Shown: piece after piece, positions 1 through 10,254 of the stretch
Layout: each line of letters starts with the position of its first letter
Numbering within the stretch: the first letter of the stretch is position 1
Assembly (NCBI GenBank): GCA_022494885.1
Contig: JAGVSM010003685.1
Location: 62,001-126,000 of the forward strand
Reading direction: 5' to 3'
DNA: 64,000 nucleotides
DNA from: Micrasema longulum
Taxonomy: Eukaryota > Arthropoda > Insecta > Trichoptera > Brachycentridae
Translations under genes and position numbers: made by a program
The notes under the pieces: model-generated
Told to the model about the DNA's origin: nothing
The model's database searches: none
What the model saw: the letters and a program-made list of their open reading frames with translations, nothing else

Positions 1-285
1 AATTTTAAAGTTTGAGACCAATTATTGTATTTAGTTCAAATTGATTGATTATTTTTGTGTTTTGAATCACATAAATTGTGAGGACAAGCATAACAGGGGA
101 TTTTGATCAATCGGTATTTAAGAATAGTTTTTCTGTCACTGTCTTGCAAATGCTTCCTCAATACTGAGTGAAAAAAAAAACAACTGCAGGTCTGGCCCTT
201 TATGCCTCACTTAATAGATGAATAACTAAATCCGCGCTTTAGTGCCATAATCTAGGAAGAAAATACGAAAATATGTTTGTATAAA

Positions 286-535
286 AAAAAGTCAGACCTT
301 GTTTCCTTTTAAGATATAACATTTTTAAGTTTATTTATAAAACTTTAATTCCTAATGCTTTTTGGTAACCATATAATCATGTTCGGTGTTCTTAAATAAA
401 ATCATCGACCTTAATAAACATAAACTCGCCCTATGCCCTTAAAATTTATGACACTTAACTTATGCCCATAAGCTCAGTCATGCCCAACGCGTATTTAGTC
501 GTTCTTTAACCGCTAGCCGGTTTTTAACGACTAAA
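286..535 (-). repeat. Dispersed repeat K, copy 1 (partial)
   Basis: The reverse complement aligns with 34.5-34.75 kb and with 20.2-20.35 kb. Shared stretches include GAACGACTAAATAC, the GGGCATGACTGAG region, and AGCATTA followed by GGAAACAAGGTCTGACTTT. Only the right part of the repeat is present. Its boundaries are approximate. Confidence 0.6.
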
Positions 536-1504
536 TTCCAGGTGATGGATGCATAAAACATTAACGTTCCTAATTTTTTTTTCTTTTATTAAACTGAAGA
601 CATTTATAACTATAAAAATGCCCAGCGCAAAGCTCATAATTTTGCCAAAAACCGCACGGAAAAAATAGGTCCAGTTGTTTTTTAGTTTATCGAGGACACT
701 AATACGAATATTACATTTTATATAAATAGATAACATATAAAGTATCTCCCAAATAAGTGTTTTAATCTTCTTTTTTCTCTCTTGTACAATTCATTATTTG
801 TTAATGATTCTGTTTTGCCGTTTACCATTCCCATATTCTCATTAACCATTTTTCCGTTGATGGAAGAGTTGTTACAATTGTTTTAATTAAGTTTGTTAAA
901 GATTTAGAATAATATTATTTTTATTAATTTGTAAACGCCCTGTCTATTTTATATGAAAACGTTACTTACTTCCACCATTAAAATATTCTACAAAATTTAT
1001 AAACGTAAACTCTAAATATGTTTATGTATTTTTTCATTATTGATAGTTCTACATTCAAGTACTTGCATATTTTTTACCCTTAAATGTCTAAAATATCAAT
1101 ATATGTACACACATTTTAATTTTAATTTTGTGAAAAAGTGCAGGAAAAATTTATATAAATAACAGTATTCAACAACAAAATAATTTTAAGGGAAAAAGAA
1201 AAAATAAAATAAACTATCTTAAAAATATTATAACTTGTCGCGAAAGGCTTTTTAATCATTTTCCTATTTCAAATAAATAAATGCATCTAAGATATTTTAA
1301 GACGCTACCATAAATTTGTTAATAACGTATTTTTGAAATATGTATAATCTTAATCTCAAGAAAAATCATGATGCGAAGGATAATTTCATTTAAGTGTGTG
1401 CGAATATTTTAATGCTATCCTTTAAAATCTAGAGTACACACTCTCATCATCAGACTCATATGGTTTTAAAAATGTTAAACCCATAAAAATATATAAACAA
1501 AATA
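536..1504. other. AT-rich intergenic DNA
   Basis: No coding region, RNA gene or recognisable repeat was found. The short reading frame at 524-736 has no protein-like features and I do not support it. Confidence 0.5.
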
Positions 1505-1815
1505 AAATGTAGGCTATGGTATTCAAGTATATGTGGTTGGAGGGAAGGGGTATTTTGTTGAAGTAGTTGAATATGTATTTTTTTAATTTTTTTTTTTTTA
1601 ATTGTGATTTATGGGTTTATTAAAAAAATATTACAAGGAAAGTAATTTAGACGCCTTGAACTACTCTTGCAAAATACCCCTTTCCGAAACATACTTGAAT
1701 TTCACAGCTGATATATTTCTTTAAAAAATATACCAGTCTGACGATATCGTGAGAGCGATGAAACCAGTTATTGGCCTTTAAAACTAAGTGGATTAAAATG
1801 TCAACCTGCTTTTTT
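1505..1815 (+). repeat. Repeat L copy 1, Penelope-like terminal sequence
   Basis: This stretch is repeated at 30590-30815: a G-rich GGGGTATTTTG block, an AT stretch with GATTTATGGGT, then a CTGACGA...GAAAC motif and GTGGATTAAAATGTCAACCT. Positions 1520-1570 and 1655-1700 also form an imperfect inverted repeat around AAGGGGTATTTTG. Hammerhead motifs are known from the terminal repeats of Penelope-like elements, which is the reason for the assignment. No RT coding sequence is attached. Confidence 0.45.
1738..1764 (+). ncRNA. Hammerhead-ribozyme-like motif 1
   Basis: CTGACGA (1738-1744) is followed by T, a 4-bp stem ATCG/CGAT (1746-1749 with 1756-1759), a 6-nt loop and GAAAC (1760-1764). This is the CUGANGA...GAAA core order of hammerhead ribozymes. 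The unpaired U after the first box also occurs in the second motif at 4959-4983. Stems I and III are short or unclear, so self-cleavage is not established. Confidence 0.45.
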
Positions 1816-2100
1816 TAAATGACAATATGTACGTACCACGGGCGCACGGTGAGGTTTCTGATTAGGGAACCAATTCACATATAGGTAAAATATTAAGAAT
1901 AAATAAATAGCGTTAACATTTATTCAGAAATAATAATTATCGATACACATATTACGTATATAATATATAGTAATGAATTGTAATTAAAATCAGTCTACTT
2001 CACTAAATACTCACGTAAATTCCCGCAAAGTATTTAGTGGCGTTATATTTTTATGTTTTATTAAAATAAATATGCGTGATAGGTATTTTTTTTTTTTTTT

Positions 2101-2221
2101 GACTTTTTATATACATATACAATAAATATAAATATAAGGGCGGGCATATTGCCTTAAGGCAATTTCTTCCTACCTACCCAAACCGTTCAGTTTGAGAAAA
2201 TTATAAATACATGGACATATT
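2101..2221 (-). mobile_element. LINE-1 family, isolated 3' end
   Basis: Matches the 3' untranslated ends of the copies at 2.9 kb and 8.2 kb on the minus strand. Shared features are the CTCAAACTGAACGG block, TAGGTAGGAAGAAATTG, the palindrome ATTGCCTTAAGGCAAT (2148-2163) and ATGCCCGCCC. No coding part is attached, as expected of a severely 5'-truncated LINE insertion. Confidence 0.7.
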
Positions 2222-2751
2222 ATATTGTATTATATTATCATTAAATATTATTTTTAAACTCCGCCGAAGATTTTACAACTCCACAGTTTTTCGCGGTTAT
2301 TAACAACATTATAATTGTATTATTTGTTAATAGTTATATATGTGTTAGATATTATGATAGATAATTGATTTATCAACTATATATTATAAACATTGATATA
2401 TTAGCTAAATTTAGGGGAAGCCATGGCTCCGAGCGTTATATGGACGCACCGCGCATGGTACATACATATACACATTTGTCTGAAATCTTCGATAAAAATA
2501 TTATTGCTTCTCCCTTTGAATTAATTTTTTTGCGTTTCATTTTAAATAACATAATTAGATTATTGTATACTTTTTATGCATCAAAACACCTTTTAACAGA
2601 TTTAACAATGTTAAAAATTAATGCTATAAAATTTTCGAGTAATACTTCTCAGTGACTACTTAATTGAAACTCGTTAATTCCCATAATTATTGAAAATAAT
2701 GATTGACAACCCCCGCCTTTCCTTGTATAATATATCATAATATTAACAGAT
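2222..2751. other. Unassigned AT-rich DNA
   Basis: A 96-codon plus-strand frame at 2365-2655 lies here. Its composition is low-complexity, no domain is recognisable and no splice sites flank it convincingly, so it is not called a gene. Confidence 0.4.
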
Positions 2752-2790
2752 TTCAACAGGGATGGAGAATGCCTTAAAGAAGGGAATTCA
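2752..2790 (+). repeat. Foldback family D, terminal fragment
   Basis: TTTCAACAGGGATGGAGAAT followed by GCCTTAAAGAAGGGAAT matches the left end of the family D copy at 20716. The copy stops abruptly at an AT-rich stretch. Confidence 0.55.
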
Positions 2791-2887
2791 ATTCAATTAA
2801 TTTATTTAAATATAACATATACATTACAAACATACATTCAATACGTACATATTATAAAAAATTAAAAAATACATGAAAGAGACTCAT

Positions 2888-3900
2888 GTTTATTTATTTA
2901 TTGACACTTTATATGCATATACAATAAATATACATATAAGGGCGGGCATATTGCCTTAAGGCAATTTCTTCCTACCTACCCAAACCGTTCAGTTTGAGAA
3001 AATTATAAATACATATGGACATATTGAATCTTACAATTTTATACAAAAATTAAAAGCAAAGATTAACAAAAATAAATATTATAAAAAAAATTAACACTAT
3101 ACTATGAAGAGAGGAGAGGGGATGGGAAGGAAAGAAGAAGGATAAAGGAACAATTTAAATATTTAGATAGTGACATTTAATCTTGACTTAAATGTAAATA
3201 AAGAAGGGCGTCTCTAACATTAGTGGGTAGATTATTCCACAATCGAGCGGCTACTACTGTGAAAGAGGAGGCAAAAAAATTAGAGCGATGACAGGGTATT
3301 AAAAGGTTCTCTCGTTACTAGAACGAAGAGATAGTCCGTGTTGTGAAAGAGGTTGGATGAGCTCTCTCAGATAAACAGGCGAAGTGGGATTATTTAAAAT
3401 ATTGTGAAGAAGTGATAGAATGTGAATGTTTCTTCTATGCCTGATACTGAACCAGTGTAGTTGCGTGCGATACTCGGTTATGTGGTCAAATTTGCGAAGA
3501 TCAAAGATATAACGAATACAAATATTCTGCAATCGTTCTAACTTATCAAGCAATTCAGAGTTAGCATCTGGATAACATACATCCGCGTAGTCAAGGAGTG
3601 GAAGAAGTAAGCTCTGGACTAATGTTTGCTTAACATTAATTGGCAAGAAATTCTGTAATCTTTTAAGTGAGTGCAAACTGCTATAAAGTTTACGACTAAC
3701 TTCGTTAACCTGATCGTGCCACTCTAAATGCTTATGAATGATAATACCTAAGTTTTTGACTGAAGTCATGAATGGAATTTCTGTACCATCTTTTTTGAAA
3801 AGAGGAAGTGTGGAAAAATTCACTTTTGAATACATTTGTTTACTACCAACAAGTACAATTTAAAGTAGTAGGAGAATCCTGCTCCGAAAAACCCCTTCGG
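2888..3900 (-). mobile_element. LINE-1 family, 5'-truncated copy
   Basis: A non-LTR retrotransposon fragment on the minus strand. It holds the C-terminal part of ORF2, a 3' UTR with the palindrome ATTGCCTTAAGGCAAT at 2950-2965, and a short TAAA-repeat tail at 2888-2900. A second copy lies at 8166-8745 and an isolated 3' end at 2101-2221. The coding style fits the CR1/Jockey group, but the clade cannot be fixed from this fragment. The 5' limit near 3900 meets another LINE remnant. Confidence 0.75.
3177..3835 (-). pseudogene. LINE-1 ORF2 C-terminal region (reverse transcriptase)
   Basis: The minus-strand frame from 3835 to 3299 encodes the post-catalytic part of a non-LTR RT. An LGIIIHKHLEWHDQV-type block is followed by KLYSSLHSLKRLQNFLP, SLLLPLLDYADVCYP and a C-terminal region rich in HRRNIHILSLL. 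The frame ends at 3299, but the expected continuation (IPCHRSNFFASSFTVVAARL and on) is present in another frame to a stop at 3177-3179. One frameshift therefore separates the last 40 or so residues. The YADD catalytic region is missing because of 5' truncation. It cannot make an active enzyme. Confidence 0.8.
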
Positions 3901-4692
3901 ATACATGGAACAGATCAATATCTAGTAGCCCTTCCAACAGGCATAACCATCGGCAGCTTGGTCCGTCCTGTATATCGGAATATGAAACAATTCATGCTGA
4001 CGCTGTCTTAGGTAATTATCAGGAACATTCAAACCAATACTCATCATAATCTCAGGATTATCGATAATACCGCGCAACAATCGATAAAAATGTGTAGTCA
4101 AATACACACCCCTTCTAAACTGTTGTAGCCAAGCATACCCTAGAGAAACTCGGTCGGATAGAGCCAAGGATAACTCCCGCACTCTCTCATGTAGAGATAA
4201 CTTAGAAACTTTTTTTGGATTTTCTCTATGATAAGAGAGTACTTCAGTTCATGTGGCCCCCAAATCATCGAGCCACTCTCGAATCGACTTCGCACCAAGG
4301 AGTTGTAAAGAGATCTCAGTACGCGGGTATTTTCAAAAACCCTGGTAGTACGCAGAACGAATCCTTACATCTTCAATGCATTACCACTGATTGTCTCTAT
4401 GTGTTCATAAAATGTCAGGGTGCCCACAAATTTAACGCCCAGATCCTTAACCTTTGATGTTCGTGTCAGAATCTGGTCATTCATTTTGTAGCGAAAAAAT
4501 AGAGTTTTTTGGGCCCTAGTGAAAGACGTGACTGATCACTTGGAAACATTAAATCTAAGTTTGTTACGCCTTCCCCATTCACATATATTAGATATATCCG
4601 CTTGGAGAAGACGAAAATCATTCAAAGTTGTCACCTTTAAGAAAAGTTTAAATTCATCCGCAAATAACAGAAAACGCGAGTTCAAAATTACA
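3901..4692 (-). pseudogene. LINE-2 remnant: RT catalytic box to C-terminus
   Basis: Read on the minus strand, 4692-4536 gives SRFLLFADEFKLFLK, an RT active-site region in which the usual ADD reads ADE. The next segment, to about 4200, continues in another frame through KVKDLGVKF, LRSLYNSLVRSRFESGSMIW and IEKIQKKFL, with internal stops. After a further shift, 4182-3922 gives LLRGIIDNPEIMMSIGLNVP and HELFHIPIYRTD, a typical Jockey-like C-terminal region. It belongs to a different family from the neighbouring LINE-1 copy. Several stops and frameshifts, plus the altered active site, make it a dead copy. Its upstream end is cut exactly where repeat D begins. Confidence 0.75.
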
Positions 4693-4945
4693 GGAATATG
4701 GAAGTCTAGGCATTTACAGGGCATATGACCTGAGATTGGCTGGTTTAAGTTGCCACTTTAAACTCTGTGTAACATACACCATTTTGCCTATATTTATTTC
4801 TACGATTTTTCCATTTGTTGATTTTAATGAAGTAAAAGAGCTGAAACCTTTATGGTTGTAAAGAGATTCATCTGACTGAATTATTTCACATACTAGGCAA
4901 CGCCTGAAAACAATTTTCCATTTTTAAACTTCTTCTTCCAGTTTA
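4691..4945 (+). repeat. Foldback family D, copy 1
   Basis: Contains the family consensus in order: GGAATATGGAAGTCTAGGCA, TTTACAGGGC, TGGCTGGTTTAAG, CACTTTA...CTGTGTAACA, GTAAAAGAGCTGAAACCTTT and CATACTAGGCAACGCCTGAA. Family members also lie at 13.8, 16.6, 20.7, 43.0, 52.0 and 57.1 kb. The right arm is missing and repeat L-type sequence follows. Confidence 0.75.
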
Positions 4946-4958
4946 GTCTCTTACTAGT

Positions 4959-4983
4959 CTGACGATGTCGGTTACGACGAAAC
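4959..4983 (+). ncRNA. Hammerhead-ribozyme-like motif 2
   Basis: CTGACGA (4959-4965), one unpaired T, stem GTCG/CGAC (4967-4970 with 4975-4978) closing a GTTA loop, then GAAAC (4979-4983). Compared with motif 1 the first pair of the stem changes from A-U to G-C, so pairing is kept. The flanking sequence resembles a Penelope-type terminus. Catalysis is inferred only. Confidence 0.5.
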
Positions 4984-5020
4984 CCGTTCATTGATGAAAA
5001 TCCCAAATGAAAATGGAAAA

Positions 5021-6600
5021 AAAAACTGAATACGATATTTTTATTATTATTATTCAAATCCAGTTCCACCATGAAATATCCGTAGTGAATCACATTCTCA
5101 TAGATTAAGTAGTTGGTAGCAAAGCATTAATATTTGATTATTGAAATAATATCCCAGTGAAATTATATCATTTGTAACATAAAGGCTTAACTAAATAGAA
5201 CTTATAAAAAGCCAATAATTTATCCCAAAAAAAGACAGTTTTGCAGGGGTTATTCTTTTCTCTATTATACGATCTTTGATTTATGTTCCGAATAACCGGA
5301 AAATCTGTCTAGCCGACTTAAAAATCAAGTAGAGTCATATCGGAGAGTCGTTAGTCCTTGAACTTTTCAATCCGCTCGCATATTAGGGGTCGTTCATCAA
5401 ATTTCAGTAGAAAAGGGCTACAGGCGATTTTTGCCAACCGACTCTTTTTGTAACGTCTAAACTGTTATATCCAGTCTTGGTTATTAAAATTCCTTAAGCC
5501 TTCGGGCCTTTGAAATGAAAATTCTCATTTCCTTTATAAGTCAAACCTATCGGTAACTTTTTACCAGTTCATTTCATAAACGGACCAGGGGATGTTTAAT
5601 CTCTAGAGAAAATACAATATGGAACCCCGTTCAATCAGTAAAGTTATCGGTTTGTTATCCTTTCTAAGTTTGTCTTGTTACCTATACCAATTGAAAGTAT
5701 CCAATAAAATTTCGAAACTAATATAAACTTACCCAACATTCGGTATTAAAAGCCTTTGCGTAAAACCTGATATGATTATTACTTCATTACATGCACCAGA
5801 AATCAGTAATCTTCGATCGTAATCATTCCGATAGTTAATTTTTTTTCTCAGAGTAATAATCCACTAGAGAAGCCCTGTAGTTCTATTTTTTTATTGAATA
5901 ATATTATTACATAAAATGATTGACATGTTTTTTTTTAAATTACAGCGTAATTTTATATATTCAGTTAATCATTAAAACTAACTTTCCAAAAAAGAAACTG
6001 GCTCTTGTGCTTGGGGAATGACTTACACTGTTAAAGTTATTTAATAATTTGAAGTTATATAATTTCAAAAATATTATTGTTATATTTTGGTTTAGTTTAT
6101 AGTTTAACAACGAACGTATAACGGACGGTTCCAGTTTGCGCTTACAATTCTCGACCTGAGTACCTACAGCCCGTTGTATTGCTGTTAACTGTAGCTTACT
6201 TGTGGTTGATAAACATATAATGGTCTTTGTTTTTTCTTATAGATATTAGATATTATTTCTTATAGATATAGATATTTTTATATTCAATTAGTCTTCTGGT
6301 GTAAAATTCAGGAAAGGAAACAAAATCATAATAAAAATCACATTTCTGGTTTTTGTTCATACGAATAAATTTCAATATTCGTTGTAAAACATTTTTTGTA
6401 TTATAATAAAATAATAACTTTACTTTACTTGACTAAGTTAGGACCGTATGTTATTAAATATAAAATACTCATTCCTTTATTTTTATTCTTAAATCTTCAA
6501 AAGTTGTTTTGGTGCTAGTAAAATATTATGTAATTAGTTTTATTTTCCATTTACAGTTTCCGTATCATTGATGGCAAATCTAAATATTCAAGTAAACAGT
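5021..6600. other. Unassigned AT-rich DNA
   Basis: No coding region or clear repeat was found. Composition is uniform, with short A/T runs. Confidence 0.45.
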
Positions 6601-6855
6601 CTGTCCGCGGTCTAATGGTCAGCACGTTTACCTACCATGCAAGAGGTCCCGGGTACGATTCCCGACATGATTGACTATTTTTTGAAAATTTTGTTTTTAC
6701 ACTAGAATATTTTATAGTCCCTGGACTAGCACCTGAAGCGAAAGACTATCAATCTTACCTTCATGTAACAAAACTGATCAAGATACGCTGTGGTTAATCT
6801 ACCAATGCAGTGTCCTATGCACCATTAGATGCGGAAAGGGAACGATAACGATTTA
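6601..6855 (+). mobile_element. SINE-A copy, full length
   Basis: A tRNA-derived SINE. The head has an A-box-like segment (GGTCTAATGGTCAGCACG) and a B box (GGTACGATTCCC). The body carries ACTAGAATATTT, AGTCCCTGGACT and CTTACCTTCATGTAAC, and the 3' part has ACCAATGCAGTG and TGCACCATTAG. The tail is ACGATAACGAT. A cloverleaf is not kept through the whole head, so it is not a tRNA gene. Confidence 0.85.
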
Positions 6856-7384
6856 AACTAAAACATAGTTTAGAAATAATCGTTCACCTATTCATCATTC
6901 AGATTGTTTTTAAATAAAACGTTTTGTGTGAGTTTATTTTATTTAAATATTATAAGACAGTATTTTGCCAAATACATTTTATTCTGCCGTTCTATTGAAT
7001 ACGCTTGTCGAAGTCTTTAGCGAGCTTTGAAGCTCATTTGTTTTCTCCATTTCGATATCCAACTTAAGAACGACGTTAAAAAAGTTTCCAGAAAATTGTC
7101 TATAGCTTTTATCTAGCAGATTTTTTCGTAGAAATCCATTGAAAGGAATGTCGGTCCTTAAAAATGTATGGGTAATTACTAATCGATTATATTGGTGAAC
7201 CGGAATATATTTTACGACGTGTAAACTCAGCACGAGAATTCATTGTGGGGGTTGAATTGCGTAATCGAGTTTATGGAGAGAAATAATTGATTGTCATCAT
7301 TCCTCTTACCGAACCCAGTGATGGGGTACTGCATTTGTAAAATAAAAGCTGTGTATCTCGATCATAAGGTAAGGTGACAAACAA
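6856..7384. other. Unassigned AT-rich DNA
   Basis: Contains an 84-codon minus-strand frame (6979-7233) with no recognisable domain. Not supported as a gene. Confidence 0.4.
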
Positions 7385-7610
7385 ACAAACTTAAAAATCA
7401 ATATTTTGCGTCCGCTCTGCCAGGAATCCAGGACCTCAAGAATGGCAGGTGAACGCTCCAGCTACTACGCAACGATTCAGACTTATTTCCACTCGATTTC
7501 CATGTTCAGGATTTTCACCTGAGAGTAGCCATCGAGTCGAAAAGACTTATCTAAGGTTCTGGTTCTATTTCAGACACATCCGTCCAGACGCAGAAAAAAA
7601 ATGTTTCTGG
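7385..7610 (-). mobile_element. SINE-A variant with extended 5' part
   Basis: The reverse complement matches the plus-strand element at 57495-57846. A leader contains TTCGACTCGATGGCTACTCT and CAGGTGAAAA. It is followed by a diverged tRNA-like head (GTAGTAGCTGGAGCGTTCAC, CTTGAGGTCCTGG) and then AAAATATTGATTT. The SINE-A body is missing from this copy. Confidence 0.6.
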
Positions 7611-8165
7611 AATATTTCGAAATAGGGTCACAACAAGAAAATCTGACAAATGTTGGTATTCATGTAAATTTTACAAAAAACAGGTTGTAATTCAGCGGTA
7701 GTGTCACTCACTCACGAATAAAGCTCGTATTACATGCGTTAGAAAACGGCGTCAGCTTACACAAGATCTTGCGCAGTTTCTTGTACAATAATGATTGTGC
7801 CTAATCTTAGGCTATTTTATTTGCTGTTTTACACGGAGCGATTTCGCGGATTATAAATTAGGCGTAAGGATGAGCAGTAAGTGTTTTTTGCGCCATGACA
7901 GATAGCTGGCAGTTTCGAAGTTTACAAAACATGTTATTTTATGAAATAAAGCGATAATTTAACAGTTACGGAAAATATTTTTTGTATAAAACAGTAAAGG
8001 CTATTTACATTAAGCAGGTTCTTTATACGTTTATCCCAATGTCCAAGGGGTTTGAAAACTTAAAAACGTTATATCTCAAAACACCATTTTTTGACAGACT
8101 AATTGAAAATGCCTCAAAAACTGTGATAATTAGTTTAATCATTTTATTATTTTAGTAACCTCGTA
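7611..8165. other. Unassigned AT-rich DNA
   Basis: No coding or repeat signal could be supported. Confidence 0.4.
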
Positions 8166-8745
8166 TTTTTTCTATTTAACACTTGATATACATACTAATT
8201 ATATACATAGAAGGGCGGGCATATTGCCCTAGGGCAATTTCTTCCTACCTACATATACCATTCAGTTTGAGAAAATTACAAATACATGGACATATTCCAG
8301 GTTATACAGAATTTTATACGAAAATTTAAACAAAAATTCACTAATAATTTACACTATACTATGAAGAGTGGAGAAGGGTTGGGAAGGAAAGAAGAAGGAG
8401 AAAGGAACAACTTAAACATTTAGATAGTGACATTTCTTTATTAATTTAAATGTAAATGAAGAAAGGTCTATGACATTACTGGGTAGATTATTCCACAAGC
8501 TACTACTGTGTAAGAGGTAGCAAGAAAATTAGAGCGGTGAAAGTTCATTAAAAGGGCTCTCTCGTTATAAGAACGAAGACATAGTCCATGTTGTGATATA
8601 GGTTGAAAGAGCTCTCTCAGATAAACAGGTGAATTGGGATTATTCTCAATATTGTGAAAAAGTGATAGAATGTAAATTTTTCTTCTGATACTGAGCCAGT
8701 GTAGTTGCGTGCGGTATTCGATTATGTGGTACATTTATTGGGGAC
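8166..8745 (-). pseudogene. LINE-1 family second copy, ORF2 C-terminus and 3' UTR
   Basis: The minus-strand frame at 8734-8468 reads YRTQLHWLSIRRKIYILSLF, SPVYLRELFQPISQHGLCLR and FHRSNFLATSYTVVA. It is clearly homologous to the product at 3177-3835, with short deletions. The 3' UTR follows to 8166 and keeps the palindrome in altered form, ATTGCCCTAGGGCAAT at 8223-8238. The element is more 5'-truncated than the 2.9-kb copy and is not functional. Confidence 0.75.
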
Positions 8746-8824
8746 AGAGACACAGTTTATAGTGGCATAATTAGAAACGACCCATGCCTATAAATTTGCC
8801 GCCATTCGCTAAAAAATCCGCGTT

Positions 8825-9253
8825 GAGTCGGGGCACTTGCAATGCATTCATAAACAAACATTCACACATAAATAGGTATATATTCACACATAGATGTGTG
8901 TATTATAATTTATACACACATATTGAGTTTATACGCATCATACTACTTATAATTAATATATTATATTACGTATTATATTTTTCATTACACTTAACGTTAC
9001 AACGTAAATTTTTATTTTTGTGTAATGAAAACTAAAATCGAGTCGGGGCACTTGCAATGCATTCATTAACAAACATTCACACATAAATACATATATATTC
9101 ACATATAGATGTGTGTATTATAATTTATACACACATATTAAGTTTATACGTATCATACAACATATTATTGATACATTATATTACGTATTATTTTTTCATT
9201 ACACTTTACGTTACAACGTAAATTTTTATTTTTGTGTAATAAAAACTAAAATC
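8825..9253. repeat. Two tandem copies of a 215-bp unit
   Basis: The unit starting GAGTCGGGGCACTTGCAATG at 8825 restarts at 9040, with about 90% identity over the whole unit. Each unit contains a CATTACAC...GTGTAATG inverted repeat and a TGTGTGTAT...ATACACACA inverted repeat. The reading frames at 8784-9035 and 9113-9343 result from the duplication and are not genes. Confidence 0.8.
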
Positions 9254-10254
9254 AGTAAATCAGCTGTTTTGTTTTTCCTCGTTATAATAAAAATGAATAC
9301 AGGGGTTTGCTTCATTACCAAGAAAACGTTCTTTTCATTATAACAACAATATGTCTTGCGTTTTTTTTCATACAGTCTTCTCGACTAATAATGGTTCTTA
9401 AAATATTATTGTTATGATTCAATCTTGAAAACTAACCCCCAAAATCACAAAATCCCAATATGTACTTCATTTCCAAATAGCTTTATCGATAATGTTTATT
9501 TTAAGGGGTCAACCTTTATATTGAAACCGCCGTTGCTTTAAGCTATTCTGGAATTTCCTCTTTTGTAGGGATATTTATTCATTCTTGTTCTACGTAATTT
9601 ACAATATTTTTGTAGTTATCAAAGGAATCAACCCGGAAGAAAAAAAAAATATTTACTCAATCCTTTAAGGAAATTTATACCCATTAAATTTATTACCAGT
9701 CTTGAAGATCCCTGCTTCGTTGAGAGTACTTGTTGGTCAATAAATATATAAGCACAACAAATCAAGAAGTTAAAACGATCAAAATTAATATATGAAAATT
9801 ATTTATATTATTATTTTATCAAGAAACATCTACAAAAATACAAATACCAAAATAATGAACAGTACGTTCTAGTGATCGACTGAAGCTGAAAACCGACAAA
9901 GCGAGTAGAGGCGCATCCTAAGGAGTTGCTTTCTTACAACTACAATAGTATAGCCAGTCTGCTAAAAGAAAATGCCTTAGCGAAACACAATTTTTAAACA
10001 AAATTTTTAAAAATATAAAATAAAGATATAAAAACATCGATTGCAAATGTCTTTAATAACAACCCTTGTGTAGCTTCAATTTCACAGAAGTCTTCATATT
10101 TTAAAATACTTTTTAGAATGAAGTCGCATTTTGTTAAAACAGACCTTAATTATATTATTATTTTATTAATATATTCATTTTTATAATCATAACATATATA
10201 GCTATTTATGTGATTATCTTTGTCGTCCTATATAATGATGCGGGAATCATATCA
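9254..10254. other. Unassigned AT-rich DNA
   Basis: No gene was found. Around 9957-9990 there is CCAGTCTG...TTAGCGAAAC, which loosely resembles the hammerhead-like motifs but lacks the CUGANGA box. Confidence 0.4.

Noticed and set aside
9957..9990. Additional hammerhead ribozyme
   Set aside because: CCAGTCTG and CGAAAC are present with a CTAA/TTAG stem, but the CUGANGA box is missing.
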